Made by a program: the position numbers and the translations under genes. Shown here in pieces: positions 54,740 through 64,000 of a stretch of 64,000 nt of DNA. Position 1 is the stretch's first letter, and the number at the start of each line of letters is the position of its first letter. The stretch is from Sequoia sempervirens. Its lineage: Eukaryota > Streptophyta > Pinopsida > Cupressales > Cupressaceae. The notes beneath the pieces were generated by a model that was given only the letters and a program-made list of their open reading frames with translations, made no database searches and was not told the DNA's origin. The DNA is taken from assembly GCA_007258455.2 (NCBI GenBank), contig VDFB02296606.1, positions 32,448 to 96,447 on the forward strand. The letters run 5' to 3'.

Positions 54740-57700
54740 CACTGATCGCACGCAGATGGGCAGGGTCCGTCCATGTACAGTGTCCGTCCACGCATTCTAA
54801 AATTTGTGGAAACCAAAATCGGACGACCACTCGAACATAAAATGTTAACGCCTGAAATCTGTTTACATTTACTTTAGTTAAGGAGTAAAATATGTCGTTG
54901 TCCCAAATACCAGAAGGTTTGGTTGTTTCTTTCATCTGTCATTTTATTTTATGGCGTTTATTAAAGGAGCTCAAATTTCCAGAAATGCGTAAGGTGCAGA
55001 TTCATTCCAGCCTGCTTGGAGTGCATTCTACAGAGTTTTGTTGTGCAGGTGTATCTCCACTAACAAAAACTTTAAAGTAATTTTTTATTAGCCGGCAAAT
55101 AGTGTGAGATTTGAGTTGAAACAAGTGTGATTAACTATTGTTGAGTCATTGGAAAACAAGTGTTAGCTGTTGTTTAATGGTAAAGCAATTGCCATTTAAT
55201 GGTAAGAGCCTCTAAAATATCAGGTGAAAGCTTCCAAAATCTCATCACATAAAAGTCAAATAAATATTGATTTTTCAATTGGATGGGAACATTCTATTTG
55301 TAGCTACTCGAAACGGGAGCACGAGCCTTTTTGGGTTCAACTTCTTCGGCTATCTTTCCACTCAGCTAGACTTGATCTCGGTGGACTCATTTAAAACCTT
55401 TCAACTTCACCAGTAGACCAAGGGCCCATTGATGCAACACTTTTTTTTTCATTTGCATTACTTTATGTTTTAAATTGTATGCAAACACAATTAGATAATA
55501 TTTAATTTATTTGGAAAAAATCTAGATTTGTCTAAGTTTATTTCATTCTATTATTTAGCACTTATTATTAATTGTTTAATCCAACCATATACAACTAGAA
55601 TTTGTAGGACATGGCATCCATGCACACACAATACTCTCTAACATATTAATATACATATAGTTTTTATTGTGTAATCCTTGAACGTCCTTTAGATGCAATT
55701 CTTTATTGTATGGAGTATTATTTTACAAACATGTAATTATTTTAATTTCAATTAATAAATATAATATCTCAAAGCAATTCTTTATTATATAAAGTGTTTT
55801 TTTTTCAAACATTCAATTACTTTGATTTCAATTAATAAATATAGTCAAATGCCTATGGAGTGGTGGATAGGTGTTGTTCAACTATCATTTTTTTTATTAA
55901 AAAATCTAATAATTATAGATGATAAAAATGTATTATATTGTTTTTAATATGTTTCACATTATTTGTTTGGCCTTTCCCAAATATATTGTTATGGACAAAT
56001 GTCAATTATAACTAAATAAATATTTATTGCTTTAAATGTTACTATCTCAGCAAAATAATTATATTGATCTAATTTATTAGGTTTTTCGCTTCTAAATTGA
56101 ATTGTGTGAGTAATTCTATACCTTGAACAAAATTAGAGTCATGATCTCATCTTTTATTTTATTTTTTAGAATTAAATTATTATTTTTGGAGTGTGTCAAA
56201 AGATTTTAAATTGAATATTTATGCACTTCTTGTTGTTAACATGGCATTCACAAAATTCAAATTGTTTTTTCCTTGATCATGTTTAAAAAAATTGCATTGT
56301 TAATGTTTGAAGTTATTTTAATTTGTAAATATATAAAATGTTTAATATGAATAATTTAGTTTAATATAAATATTAAATTAGAGTTGGATAAATAATTAAC
56401 ATATTTATGGGATGAATAATTAATATATTTGATTTTAGAAATAAATTATGCAATTGAAGTTGAGAGATATTATCAAAGAGGTATTTTATTTTATCATATT
56501 TTAAAGAGAACCGCTAAGAAATTAGTAGCATGATTGAGTTGTCATTGAAAAGGACTCCATAAAACGTATTATCAAGTAGCAATATGAAGTATTGCATCAT
56601 TATAAAAAGCTATTGCATAAACATTTAGACATTTTATATAACTATATTACATGTCTTTAATGTTGAGAAATCAAACAAGGAATTTGAAGAGTAAGTGTTC
56701 AATTTCATACTTCAATCCTCTCATAGAAAATCCCCAAGGTAAGGTTTTCATCAACACCATATTTGGTGAGAAAGTAGGTAAATATGAGGATGAACGCATT
56801 CCAAAAATCCATGGGTATAGGATAGGAGACAAGCTCATTATATCACAATAGAGTCAAACTAGGCGGAGTAAATCACATGAATATTTTTTCTCAAACAACA
56901 AAATCCTAGCATCAATCTATAACTACAATCTATACAATATTCTAACGTTAGATCCAAACTAGCTCCCATCTATCATAGATCATTAGCCAAGTTAAGGCAA
57001 AATAATCAACAAGATACATTGAAATCACTATGCAAATATGTCGCATAATTTATCCTCAATGCATCTCAATTATCATCTTATTTAATTAATTTAGAGTCAA
57101 ATTACATTGGGTTGATTTATCATAATTTAGACATCTAAAGTAATCATAGGATGTGCTTTATTTCCCTACAAATATGAAGTGATTTACTAAAATACTTTTG
57201 GTATAAAGGGTGTCTTAGTAAGGAGAATGTTATATATGATGAATGAATCATGTGTCCTATGCATCATGGACAACCTAACTATCTAGGTTCTTAGTAGCTT
57301 AAATAAGATAATTATGGAAAAGAAAAAGATGTGACAAAAAGAACACATTTTAATGTCTCATGTTTTTGTAAAATAGAGGTTGGTGGGTCCAAAAATAAGG
57401 AATTATAGAGAAGAAATTGCATATTTCACAATTTCTACCCTATGTTTAGTACTTATTTTAGTGTATATTCCCATAACATGTTTCAAGATATATAAATATT
57501 CAATTTATCAACCTCTTAACTGATAATCAATATGTCAAATGATCCCAACTTTCAAACCTTTACCTTTTATCATTCTTTAGGCTTTCTAAATTTTATTTCA
57601 ACAAATATATTAATGCAAGAACAACAATGTTTGCACATAATGAACCATTTCCAAACATCTAAAAGATAACTCTTATGTCATTTTTATATTTTGGAATGAC

Positions 57701-57740
57701 TACTATTCATGCCAACTTCTTAAGTATGGCATGTCAAACC
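54740..57740. other. Duplication block B: region upstream of CRK-B
   Basis: Co-linear with 34838-38550 outside the insertions. Block B alone has about 140 bp at 55297-55440 (starting GTAGCTACTCGAAACGGG) and about 700 bp at 56905-57600. A shared open stretch at 56651-56851 (FEEKVGKYEDERIPK-like in B) has a frameshifted counterpart at 38180-38360, so it may be a remnant of a coding sequence, but it is not recognised. Otherwise no gene is seen. Confidence 0.6.
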
Positions 57741-57766
57741 TAGGAAAGTGCAAAAAGATGAGGCCT

Positions 57767-57789
57767 AAAAAGTGGTGACACCACTTTTT
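57767..57789. repeat. 23-bp palindrome
   Basis: AAAAAGTGGTG and CACCACTTTTT form 11-bp perfect inverted arms around a single base. It lies just beyond the end of the duplicated block, 330 bp before the polypyrimidine tract. It resembles a small terminator or hairpin, but no transcript is known to end here. Confidence 0.7.
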
Positions 57790-58109
57790 GGTCTCGTAAA
57801 AGACATAACACAAGCACGTTATAATGAAATGTATTTGTGTTATAATGTACTTGTGTTTTAGGGAAGAAAACATACCTCTCTCTCACTTTCGCTTCCCATC
57901 AAACTATATACATGAAATAAACATTTAAGTATAAGTGAAATTTATATATGGACATTTATTTTCTTATACTCTAAGCTATATTCCATGTATATAGTTTTAG
58001 GATGTTTGAGAATGGATTCAGATCTCTAGGAGTTATAATGCATATTCTTAATTTTGGAAAATCTTATAATTTTTAGACACTCAAATTTCAATAATTAGTG
58101 AACTCCTAT

Positions 58110-58738
58110 CATCTTTCTCTCTCTATCTATATCTCTTGCACTCTAGAACTCTCTCTCTATCTCCATCCCTTTCTATATCTCTCTTTCCCTGAGCTCTCTC
58201 TCTCACACACACTCCTTCCTCCCTCCCTCTCTCCATCTCTACTTCTCTCTATATATTCTCTCCTCTCTACCTATCTCTCCCTCCCTCTCTCTACCTACCT
58301 CTATCACTCTCTCTCTCTCTCCCACCATACCCCCTCTCTCTCTTTATCTCTCTCCCTATCTACTTCTATCTATCTCCACTCTCCATCCCTCCATCCATCT
58401 CTCTCTTGAGGTAGGAAGAGGTAAGTACAAAGAGAGGGATAAAGAGATATGGAGAGGTATTGAAGGAGGAAGAGGTAGGTGGAGAGGGAGAGGGGAGATA
58501 AAGAGTAGATATGGAAGGAGGGAGGAGAGAGAGGTAGGGAGTGAGAGAGAGAAAGGTGAAAGAGAGATTAGAGGGGGGAGGAGGGAGGAAGAGATGTAGA
58601 GAGGGAGGAAGAGAGAGAGGGGGAGAGGTAGGTAGAGAGATATGGAGAGGGGATATTGAAATAAGTAGAGAGGGAAGGGGGGAGGCAGATAGAGAGGTGA
58701 GATAAAGAGTAGAGAGGGAGTGATAGAGGTGGTGGTGC
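58110..58738. repeat. Polypyrimidine tract (about 295 bp) followed by polypurine tract (about 330 bp)
   Basis: From 58110 to 58405 the plus strand is almost all C and T (CTCTCTCTAT, CCCTCCCTCT and similar). From about 58408 to 58738 it is almost all A and G (GAGAGGGAG, GGAGGAAGAG). The turn is at TCTCTCTTGAGGTAGG. The two arms are complementary in composition, so the strands could fold into a long imperfect hairpin or triplex. Open frames on both strands here are artefacts of simple sequence. Confidence 0.85.
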
Positions 58739-58914
58739 TTATTCAAATTTTATCCCTTTGAACTATTTTGATCCTTTAAAATTCCTAAAAAATCTATATT
58801 TTGCAATGGTTTTCTTTAAAAGAATAATTTAGGGCTTTGGAAAAATCTTAAACCTTCATTAAGATCCCCTACACTTTTCTTATATTTAGTCATTGATCGT
58901 TGGTTATAGTATTT

Positions 58915-59913
58915 GGTTGAACCCAAAAAAGTGGTTTACAATTGGAGTGAAGAAGGAAAAGTTGAAAAAAATGACCCCATGCCAAAAAAAAATCATTTTT
59001 GGGGTTCAAGCAAACTAATAGATTCGAACGAACCAAAAGAGGGTTCGCTAGAACCTAGGTTCGAGCGAACCCATTCAATACAACTTCCCACCATCTTGCC
59101 AAAAAATAGAATGAAAAACCCTTTTTTGAAGAGTTCAGATAGACACAGTTCGCAGAACCCCGTTATGAGTGAACCCCCCTTTTCCCACCTTCTGCTCTGC
59201 GGCAAAATTAGAATATTTTCCTTTGAAGCTTGGGTTGAGGGGATGAAAGTGGAGGAGGAGACTTTACAAAATAGGCGGAAGTTAAATTCAGAGCGAGCTA
59301 TCAAAGTATAATTTTAATATGTTTTGGTTTTTTATTATGCTGTTATTTTTTAGTTTTATTAATAGGTTTTCACGAAAATCAAGCTCTTTGTTACGGACAT
59401 GTGGAAAAATAAGCATATTAAAAAATAAGAAAAATATGGAGTGCACCATAAATTGAAGTCGCCAGTCCAACAAAAAAAATTGAATTCAATACATACAAAA
59501 AAAGTTACTACGTTAATCCACTATGTTTTGAATTGTAATTGGTTTGAGAGCTTGATTAAGAAAAATATTCAATAAAACTATCTAACCATTAGAGCACTAG
59601 ATATGGAGTTACAAATCTAAATTAGAAAAGTAGAATTTTAATATTCATGGAAAAAAGTTGTGTTATCACAGTGGGTATAACTCCTTAAAAATGTTGTTTA
59701 CAGAAAAACTAGTTTTTGAAGGAGATGGAAAAAATAAGTGCAATCACGATTCCAAAATTTTGAGAAAAAAATATATTTAGAATCTACAGACAAAATGTCA
59801 CAAATCACTAGTTCACATCATCTTCAAATTCCTCACGGTTTAGCCACTATAGGTTCCTGAAAGTGAAGATTTAGTTTGGCCAAAAATTGTAAACCAGTAT
59901 TGTGGGATCACCC
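58915..59913. mobile_element. Non-autonomous TIR element, copy 2 (999 bp), opposite orientation to copy 1
   Basis: The left end GGTTGAACCCAAAAAAGTGG and the reverse complement of the right end GGGTGATCCCACAATACTGG form the same terminal inverted repeats as copy 1. The interior aligns with the reverse complement of 46106-47090, with a few short indels (one of about 30 bp next to the inner end). No transposase. Its right end directly abuts the LTR at 59914. Confidence 0.75.
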
Positions 59914-61148
59914 TATATAAGAGCGAATTTTCACCCTAGGCATAATTCCCCTTTTTGCCTCTATCCACTTTAGAAAACCAAAGTTGGAGGCTTAATTCCA
60001 CCTAAGCCCACTACTTGCATCACACTTGGTGCCTATTTTGAGCATCGATGGAGGTGTTTCTATCGGGGACGCCCGCACGGCGCAGAAACGTTCGTGCAGC
60101 ATGCTTATGTCCCTAACATATTCCTTCATCTGGAGCCTGCAGAGGTGTTACACTTCCCATTGGGGGTCGATTTGTAATGCCCTCCTCGGTCGACCGACCT
60201 AAATATGGTCATTCCTCTTCATCTCTCATTCATATTCATTCCTTGAACAAGCATTTCATCTCTTCACCACTTATGCATTTCATCCTCCAAGAGCTTCTTC
60301 ACTTCATCCACAAGCTTCACAATCCTCTTCCAAGCATCGAGCTCACTCTTGAAAGCTCTAAGAATTCTAGCAAAACACTTTACACTTCATAGCAACAACA
60401 TCAACACTCCATAACATCGGTAGAGCAAGCTTGGGACCACACCATTGCAGCAGAGGTTTGAGTTCCTCTCATTTTCTCCCCCAAGTAGCCTTGAGTGCTC
60501 TTGGTGGAGGTGGTAAGCTTCCCTCTCCTCTCCTCTATCATTTGGTTGAGTAGCATAGTACTGTTTTTGTAGTGCTTGTGTTTTTGTTACTTCCTTATCT
60601 ATCTAGTTGTTCGTGGAGGTGGGAACACCAAAACAAGGTCTGACTGAGGCAGACCCCTATACAGCCACCCAACAATTTTTCTCTCCCTCTTGTGTGTAGG
60701 TTTTGAAGACATTTGTTAGGTGGAGGCTTCATCATCCACATGGTTGTAAGTATGTCTTCCCTCTCTTCCTCTTAACCTTTATTAGTTTTACTTCATTCTA
60801 TTTCATTTATATCACTTTGTCACACTCTGTCATTTTTCTACACTCTGTCAGTTCTTAGTAATGTATTTGCTAGCAGTCATTTAGGCATTTTCTGTGATAA
60901 ACTTGGTCTCTAGTCTATACGAGACGCCAGTGCACCTCTGAGACTCCAGCATGCTACACTATCATTTGCTTTCTATGCTGACGTCCTTTGGCTGAGAGCC
61001 TGTCAGTTTTTCCAGAGAACCTTTGTGACCTACTGTTTCGGATTCTAGAACTCTCACCATTGTTTCATTGAGGTAATATAGGGAAGTTCGCCCTATGAGG
61101 ATCTATGAACGAAGAGAACTCGTGAGTAGTGAATCCCCCTATATCACA
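59914..61148 (+). repeat. 5' LTR of the Tat-like gypsy element
   Basis: 1235 bp, related to 44853-46102 and 39611-40866 (reverse). It starts TATATAAGAGCG (family start TGTATAGGCGCG, so TG to TA) and ends CCCCCTATATCACA. The inner side reads TTTTGGTGAACTTGGC. It holds the TGGAGGTGGGAACACCAAAA block at 60614-60633 and the G/C hairpin at 60637-60656. The open frame 60177-60392 inside it is not believed. Confidence 0.8.
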
Positions 61149-61174
61149 TTTTGGTGAACTTGGCATGAAGAACA

Positions 61175-62190
61175 TTGTTCTTTGAAAAAATTGTAATGGA
61201 TTTAATATCTTCTTTTGTTAGTTTTGTGTCTAATATTATCCAAAATATTAATGACATTCCATTTAATGCATGTGATGGTGATTTGGCTCTGCCCATGTCA
61301 CTCGGTATCTTTGATCCTCCTCATGAGATTCCTCTTGCTTCAGACGATGTCTTGTTGCAAGAAGATGAAATCATTGATACCTTTCTTAATGTTACTCTAC
61401 CTATTATTCAGTCCAATGCATTCTCTTTTGGAGATGATGCAGTTGTGAATGATGAACCTACTCTTCATTTTGATGCACCCTCTTCTAAAGGCGTTGCATG
61501 TGTGAATGATGAATCTCATCTTTGTTCTAATGTACTCTCCTCTAGATATGATGCATTAGCACATGATGAGCCTCCTTCCACATCAAATTCTCCTTGGATC
61601 GATGTTGAGAATGTTCCTTCAAACAACTATTCCACATTTGATCCTGTTTGGATTGATGTTGAGAATATGTATTCAGATAATAGTCATGCTAGTTGTGATG
61701 ACTCTGTAAATGTAATCTACGTCTCTACTACCCCTCAAAGGCTTAAGAGACCGGTTGTTTACGTAACTCCAACTAGTCCTTCTCCTAAAAGGGTTTGTGC
61801 TATTGATGGTATTTCGTTTGATGGTAACACTCCTAATTTTCCTAAAGCTCCCTCTTATAGAGTGGTAGCCTATACTTATGAGAATACAATGAATAAACAA
61901 CCAATTCTTCCTTTAGCTCCTAAAGCACCTAGTGATTATAATCTTGTCGAGCAAACCTTGCGTTACTTCGGATAAGATATCACTATGGAATTTTCTTCAG
62001 TCTACCCTAATGTATCAGGGTATGCTTCAAGAAGCTTTGCAAAAGATCCTCTTGTCTTCTTCCGCTAGGCCAGCATATGCTGATGCATTGATGGCGTATA
62101 TTTGTGCGGATTCGCCGAATCACATTTTATCTGTAAGAGCTCTCGCCTCCAGAAGTATAGAAGCAAGCAAACCCTCTAATGATCATAGTT
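61175..62190 (+). pseudogene. Gag-like ORF of the Tat-like gypsy element
   Basis: A 266-codon open frame (61175-61975) from MFFEKIVMDLISSFVSFVSN: acidic and serine/asparagine-rich, with two PWIDVENV/VWIDVENM repeats near 61590-61670. It ends in KAPSDYNLVEQTLRYFG. After a one-base shift the sequence continues in another frame as DKISLWNFLQSTLMYQGMLQ and EALQKILLSSSARP to about 62190. That is the ISLWELL...QEALQKAL motif that ends Tat-type gags just before protease. So gag and protease were once continuous and are now broken by small indels. Function: capsid precursor; probably not functional. Confidence 0.65.
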
Positions 62191-62874
62191 AATATTAATA
62201 AGATAGGCATTAGACGTACTCTCATTGATGTTGGTTCAGCGCTCAATGTGTGTAGTATTGATCTACTACCTAAGATTAATATTGACCCATCCTCTCTAAA
62301 TACTTTTGGTGTTGTCCTTCGTGGGTTCGATAATGTCAGCCAACAATCCCTAGGCACGATAATCTTTCCTTTGAGGCTAGGACCCGTTATTGTTCCTACC
62401 CTTGTATATGTTATGGCAGAAGAGTTACCATGTAACCTTCTTGGTAGATTGTGGATTCATGCTATGGGTGCAAACTTGTCTACTTTGCATAAATCCATTA
62501 AGTTTATTTGCAACAACAAAGTAGTCACAGTTAAAGCTAACCCTGAGGCTATGCACTTATGTGAGATGGCAACTATTGGTCAAGCTTTGGTTGTGCCCAC
62601 TCTTATTCCTTCAATATCTTCTGGTGTGTCGATGTTTACTCCAGCAGTATCTACTATAAAGAGTACTCTGGAGATAAACATCCCTAAGGAAGATCCCTCT
62701 GAAGCAAGGAGTCCTGAGTGTGCTCCTTCTACCTCTTATCAAAGGAATGCATGTCTTGGTGGTGATCGGGGTCCTTTAGACTTTACAAAATCCTTCATTG
62801 GAGAATACAAAGTCGACCCGATCCACTTAGACCTTTTGACAACATCATCCACACCCACTATCAAAGATTATTAA
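62179..62874 (+). CDS. Retropepsin of the Tat-like gypsy element
   Basis: 231-codon open frame. The active-site segment is RRTLIDVGSALNVCSIDLLP with D-V-G at 62227-62235, where D-T-G or D-S-G is usual; plant Tat proteases often read DGGS or DPGS here. Later come the flap and end region SLGTIIFPLRLGP and ELPCNLLGRLWIHAMGANLS, where the family has LLGRPWIHAMGA, then TLHKSIKFI. Residues 150-231 are a low-complexity tail with PSEARSPECAPSTSYQR. It would process gag-pol. The unusual active-site residue may reduce or abolish activity. Confidence 0.75.
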   Translation: MIIVNINKIGIRRTLIDVGSALNVCSIDLLPKINIDPSSLNTFGVVLRGFDNVSQQSLGTIIFPLRLGPVIVPTLVYVMAEELPCNLLGRLWIHAMGANLSTLHKSIKFICNNKVVTVKANPEAMHLCEMATIGQALVVPTLIPSISSGVSMFTPAVSTIKSTLEINIPKEDPSEARSPECAPSTSYQRNACLGGDRGPLDFTKSFIGEYKVDPIHLDLLTTSSTPTIKDY

Positions 62875-62897
62875 ATTCTTTTGTATCGTAGGGTAGT

Positions 62898-63353
62898 GTG
62901 AGTAATAATTCTAATGTCCTTAGTGTTGATCCTCCTTCCAAAGAGGAGGATTACACTTCAGCTAAAGAGGATAGTGTTGGAAGTCCTATTAATAAGGATG
63001 ATTGCAGTCCCATAGAGGAGTGTGATCCCCATTGCTGGGACAATGCTCTTTATGGGGACCCTCCTTTTCAAAACTTGCAAACACATTATGGCCCCGGCTT
63101 GAAGCTCGTCTCTAAATGTGGCTATGAGCGTAAAGGTTGTGGGTGCAACAAGCAAGGCATTCAGGTCCCTATAGAATTTGTGCCTTGTAAGCGTAATCTA
63201 GGGCTTGGTTTCTCGAATGAACAATATAAAAGGGAACCACAGTTGAATGGTGACATGAATTCCACTCAACCTTGTTCTCGTGGATTGATTTATCCTCCCT
63301 TGTCTTCTACCTTCGTACCTTCTTCTTATGAGAATTCAAACCATTCTCCATGA
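62898..63353 (+). CDS. G-patch-like ORF after protease
   Basis: 151-codon open frame. An acidic N-terminal half (residues 10-45) is followed by a glycine-patterned segment, residues 65-104: GPGLKLVSKCGYERKGCGCN, then KQGIQVPIE and RNLGLGF. This resembles the G-patch of Tat-type polyproteins (hh..MGY..GxGLGxxxxGI..P), with MGY changed to CGY and one glycine to cysteine. G-patches bind nucleic acid or helicases. In retroviral relatives a G-patch follows protease. The assignment is by pattern only. Confidence 0.5.
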   Translation: MSNNSNVLSVDPPSKEEDYTSAKEDSVGSPINKDDCSPIEECDPHCWDNALYGDPPFQNLQTHYGPGLKLVSKCGYERKGCGCNKQGIQVPIEFVPCKRNLGLGFSNEQYKREPQLNGDMNSTQPCSRGLIYPPLSSTFVPSSYENSNHSP

Positions 63354-63639
63354 GAGAAAGGGTTACTTCCTGCTCCTCACCCTTTATCTAAGCAAGAGTG
63401 TATTTTGTTGCGGCTTCTAAAAGCCTGCTTAATCACTCTTCCTTCTCCTACATGCAAGAAAATTCATAAACACGATAAAGGAGAACATTCTTTCTATGTA
63501 TACCACCAAGTGCTTGGTCATTCCACTAGTGAATGTAAAGCCTTGAAAGAAAAAATGCAAACAACTTCATAATTCAGGTGCCACCAAACTCTCGTTTGAT
63601 TGACGCACCTGCCTTTACTTTGCTTGATAAGTGATATCG

Positions 63640-64000
63640 AGATTTACCTCTATCTTGTTCTAAGCATTTTTTATGGTTCTCCTCCCCTGTATGTTGGGGG
63701 CAATGATAACTTATTTTGGAGATGTGTGTCCTTCTCAAGGACCCCTCTCTTCGCTATTTCTTTCAAATGAAGTGTCCCTTTAGTGGACCCCTCTTCTTTT
63801 GAAGGATTCCCTAGGGACCTCTTTGAAAGCCTTTCTTTCGAATGAATTCTTTTGCGTCTAGCTTGGGGGTAACCTGACTAGACCTCGCCTTTCAAACAGT
63901 GCATCCCTTGAGTGGACCCTTTTTCTCTTTTGAAGGGCTCCCGAGTGACCTCCTTTGAAAGATTTTTCTCTCAAATGAATTCTTTCACCTCTAGCTTGGG
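63640..64000. repeat. About 130-bp tandem repeats at the window end
   Basis: TCTAGCTTGGG ends two units (63858-63868 and 63990-64000, offset 132) and AGTGGACCC starts two (63782 and 63911, offset 129). Each unit also has a CTTTTGAAGG...CTCCTTTGAAAG block and a TCAAATGAATTCTTT block. At least two units are present, with part of a third upstream near 63660-63780. The array runs on past the window. Confidence 0.65.

Larger units (their letters stand above)
59914..64000 (+). mobile_element. Tat-like Ty3/gypsy retrotransposon, 5' part (continues past the window)
   Basis: 5' LTR 59914-61148, leader/primer-site candidate at about 61149, gag-like ORF 61175-61975 with a shifted continuation to about 62190, retropepsin ORF 62179-62874, G-patch-like ORF 62898-63353, a GHSTSEC motif near 63510-63537, then tandem non-coding repeats to the window end. 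The order gag, protease, then G-patch/zinc-like segment is that of plant Tat-type elements. RT would lie beyond 64000. Several frame breaks exist, but long frames survive, so it is younger than the other elements here. Confidence 0.8.

Noticed and set aside
58098..58746. Two open frames of about 100-126 codons on opposite strands
   Set aside because: They consist only of S/L/Y/P/T residues from C/T simple sequence.

Overview
This window looks like intergenic DNA from a large seed-plant genome, most likely a gymnosperm (conifer-type). That placement is inference. It rests on the AT-rich, heavily decayed and nested LTR retrotransposons, the plant mobile domain and Tat-like gypsy relics, a plant LINE with a C-terminal RNase H, and the sequence style of the one host gene family present. 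No rRNA, tRNA, CRISPR or prokaryotic feature was seen.

The host content is a duplicated cysteine-rich receptor-like kinase (CRK) locus on the minus strand. Copy B (51908-54739) has all six exons with consistent splice sites and phases, two DUF26 ectodomains, a transmembrane segment and an intact kinase core. Its frame is broken only by a perfect 265-bp tandem duplication in exon 1. Copy A (22881-34837) is a decayed paralogue pulled apart by a LINE (23914-29187), which itself holds a solo LTR (26609-28384), and by a deleted Copia element with target-site duplications (29332-33492). About 3-4 kb upstream of each CRK is shared, and a second unidentified gene fragment lies next to both copies. 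That fragment is inverted in copy A.

Layout: 1-850 CAT-rich DNA; 870-2795 plant-mobile-domain pseudogene (-); 2957-3620 two short-repeat arrays; 5420-9764 gypsy relic truncated in RT (-); 10885-14760 long decayed ORF of unknown family (-); 16100-16600 tandem repeats; 16690-20570 5'-truncated Copia (+); 20570-21567 truncated LTR; 21568-38550 duplication block A with its nested insertions; 39280-39610 and 47091-47950 pieces of an unknown ORF split by a nest made of a gypsy element without RT (39611-46102) and a terminal-inverted-repeat element (46106-47090); 48060-50700 unassigned repeats; 50990-57740 duplication block B; 58100-58740 polypyrimidine/polypurine tract; 58915-59913 second TIR element; 59914-64000 Tat-like gypsy element (+) running off the window.

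Most notable: the same TIR element abuts the 5' LTR of the same gypsy family at the same junction twice, in opposite orientations, flanking the CRK copy B region. Also notable are the perfect intragenic duplication in CRK-B, short hairpins with compensatory arm changes inside LTRs, a hairpin array at 2957-3142, and an unknown TE-associated protein family present twice. Premature stops in the dead elements are strongly biased to TAG at CAG or TGG sites, consistent with decay by cytosine methylation. All alignments and counts were made by eye.
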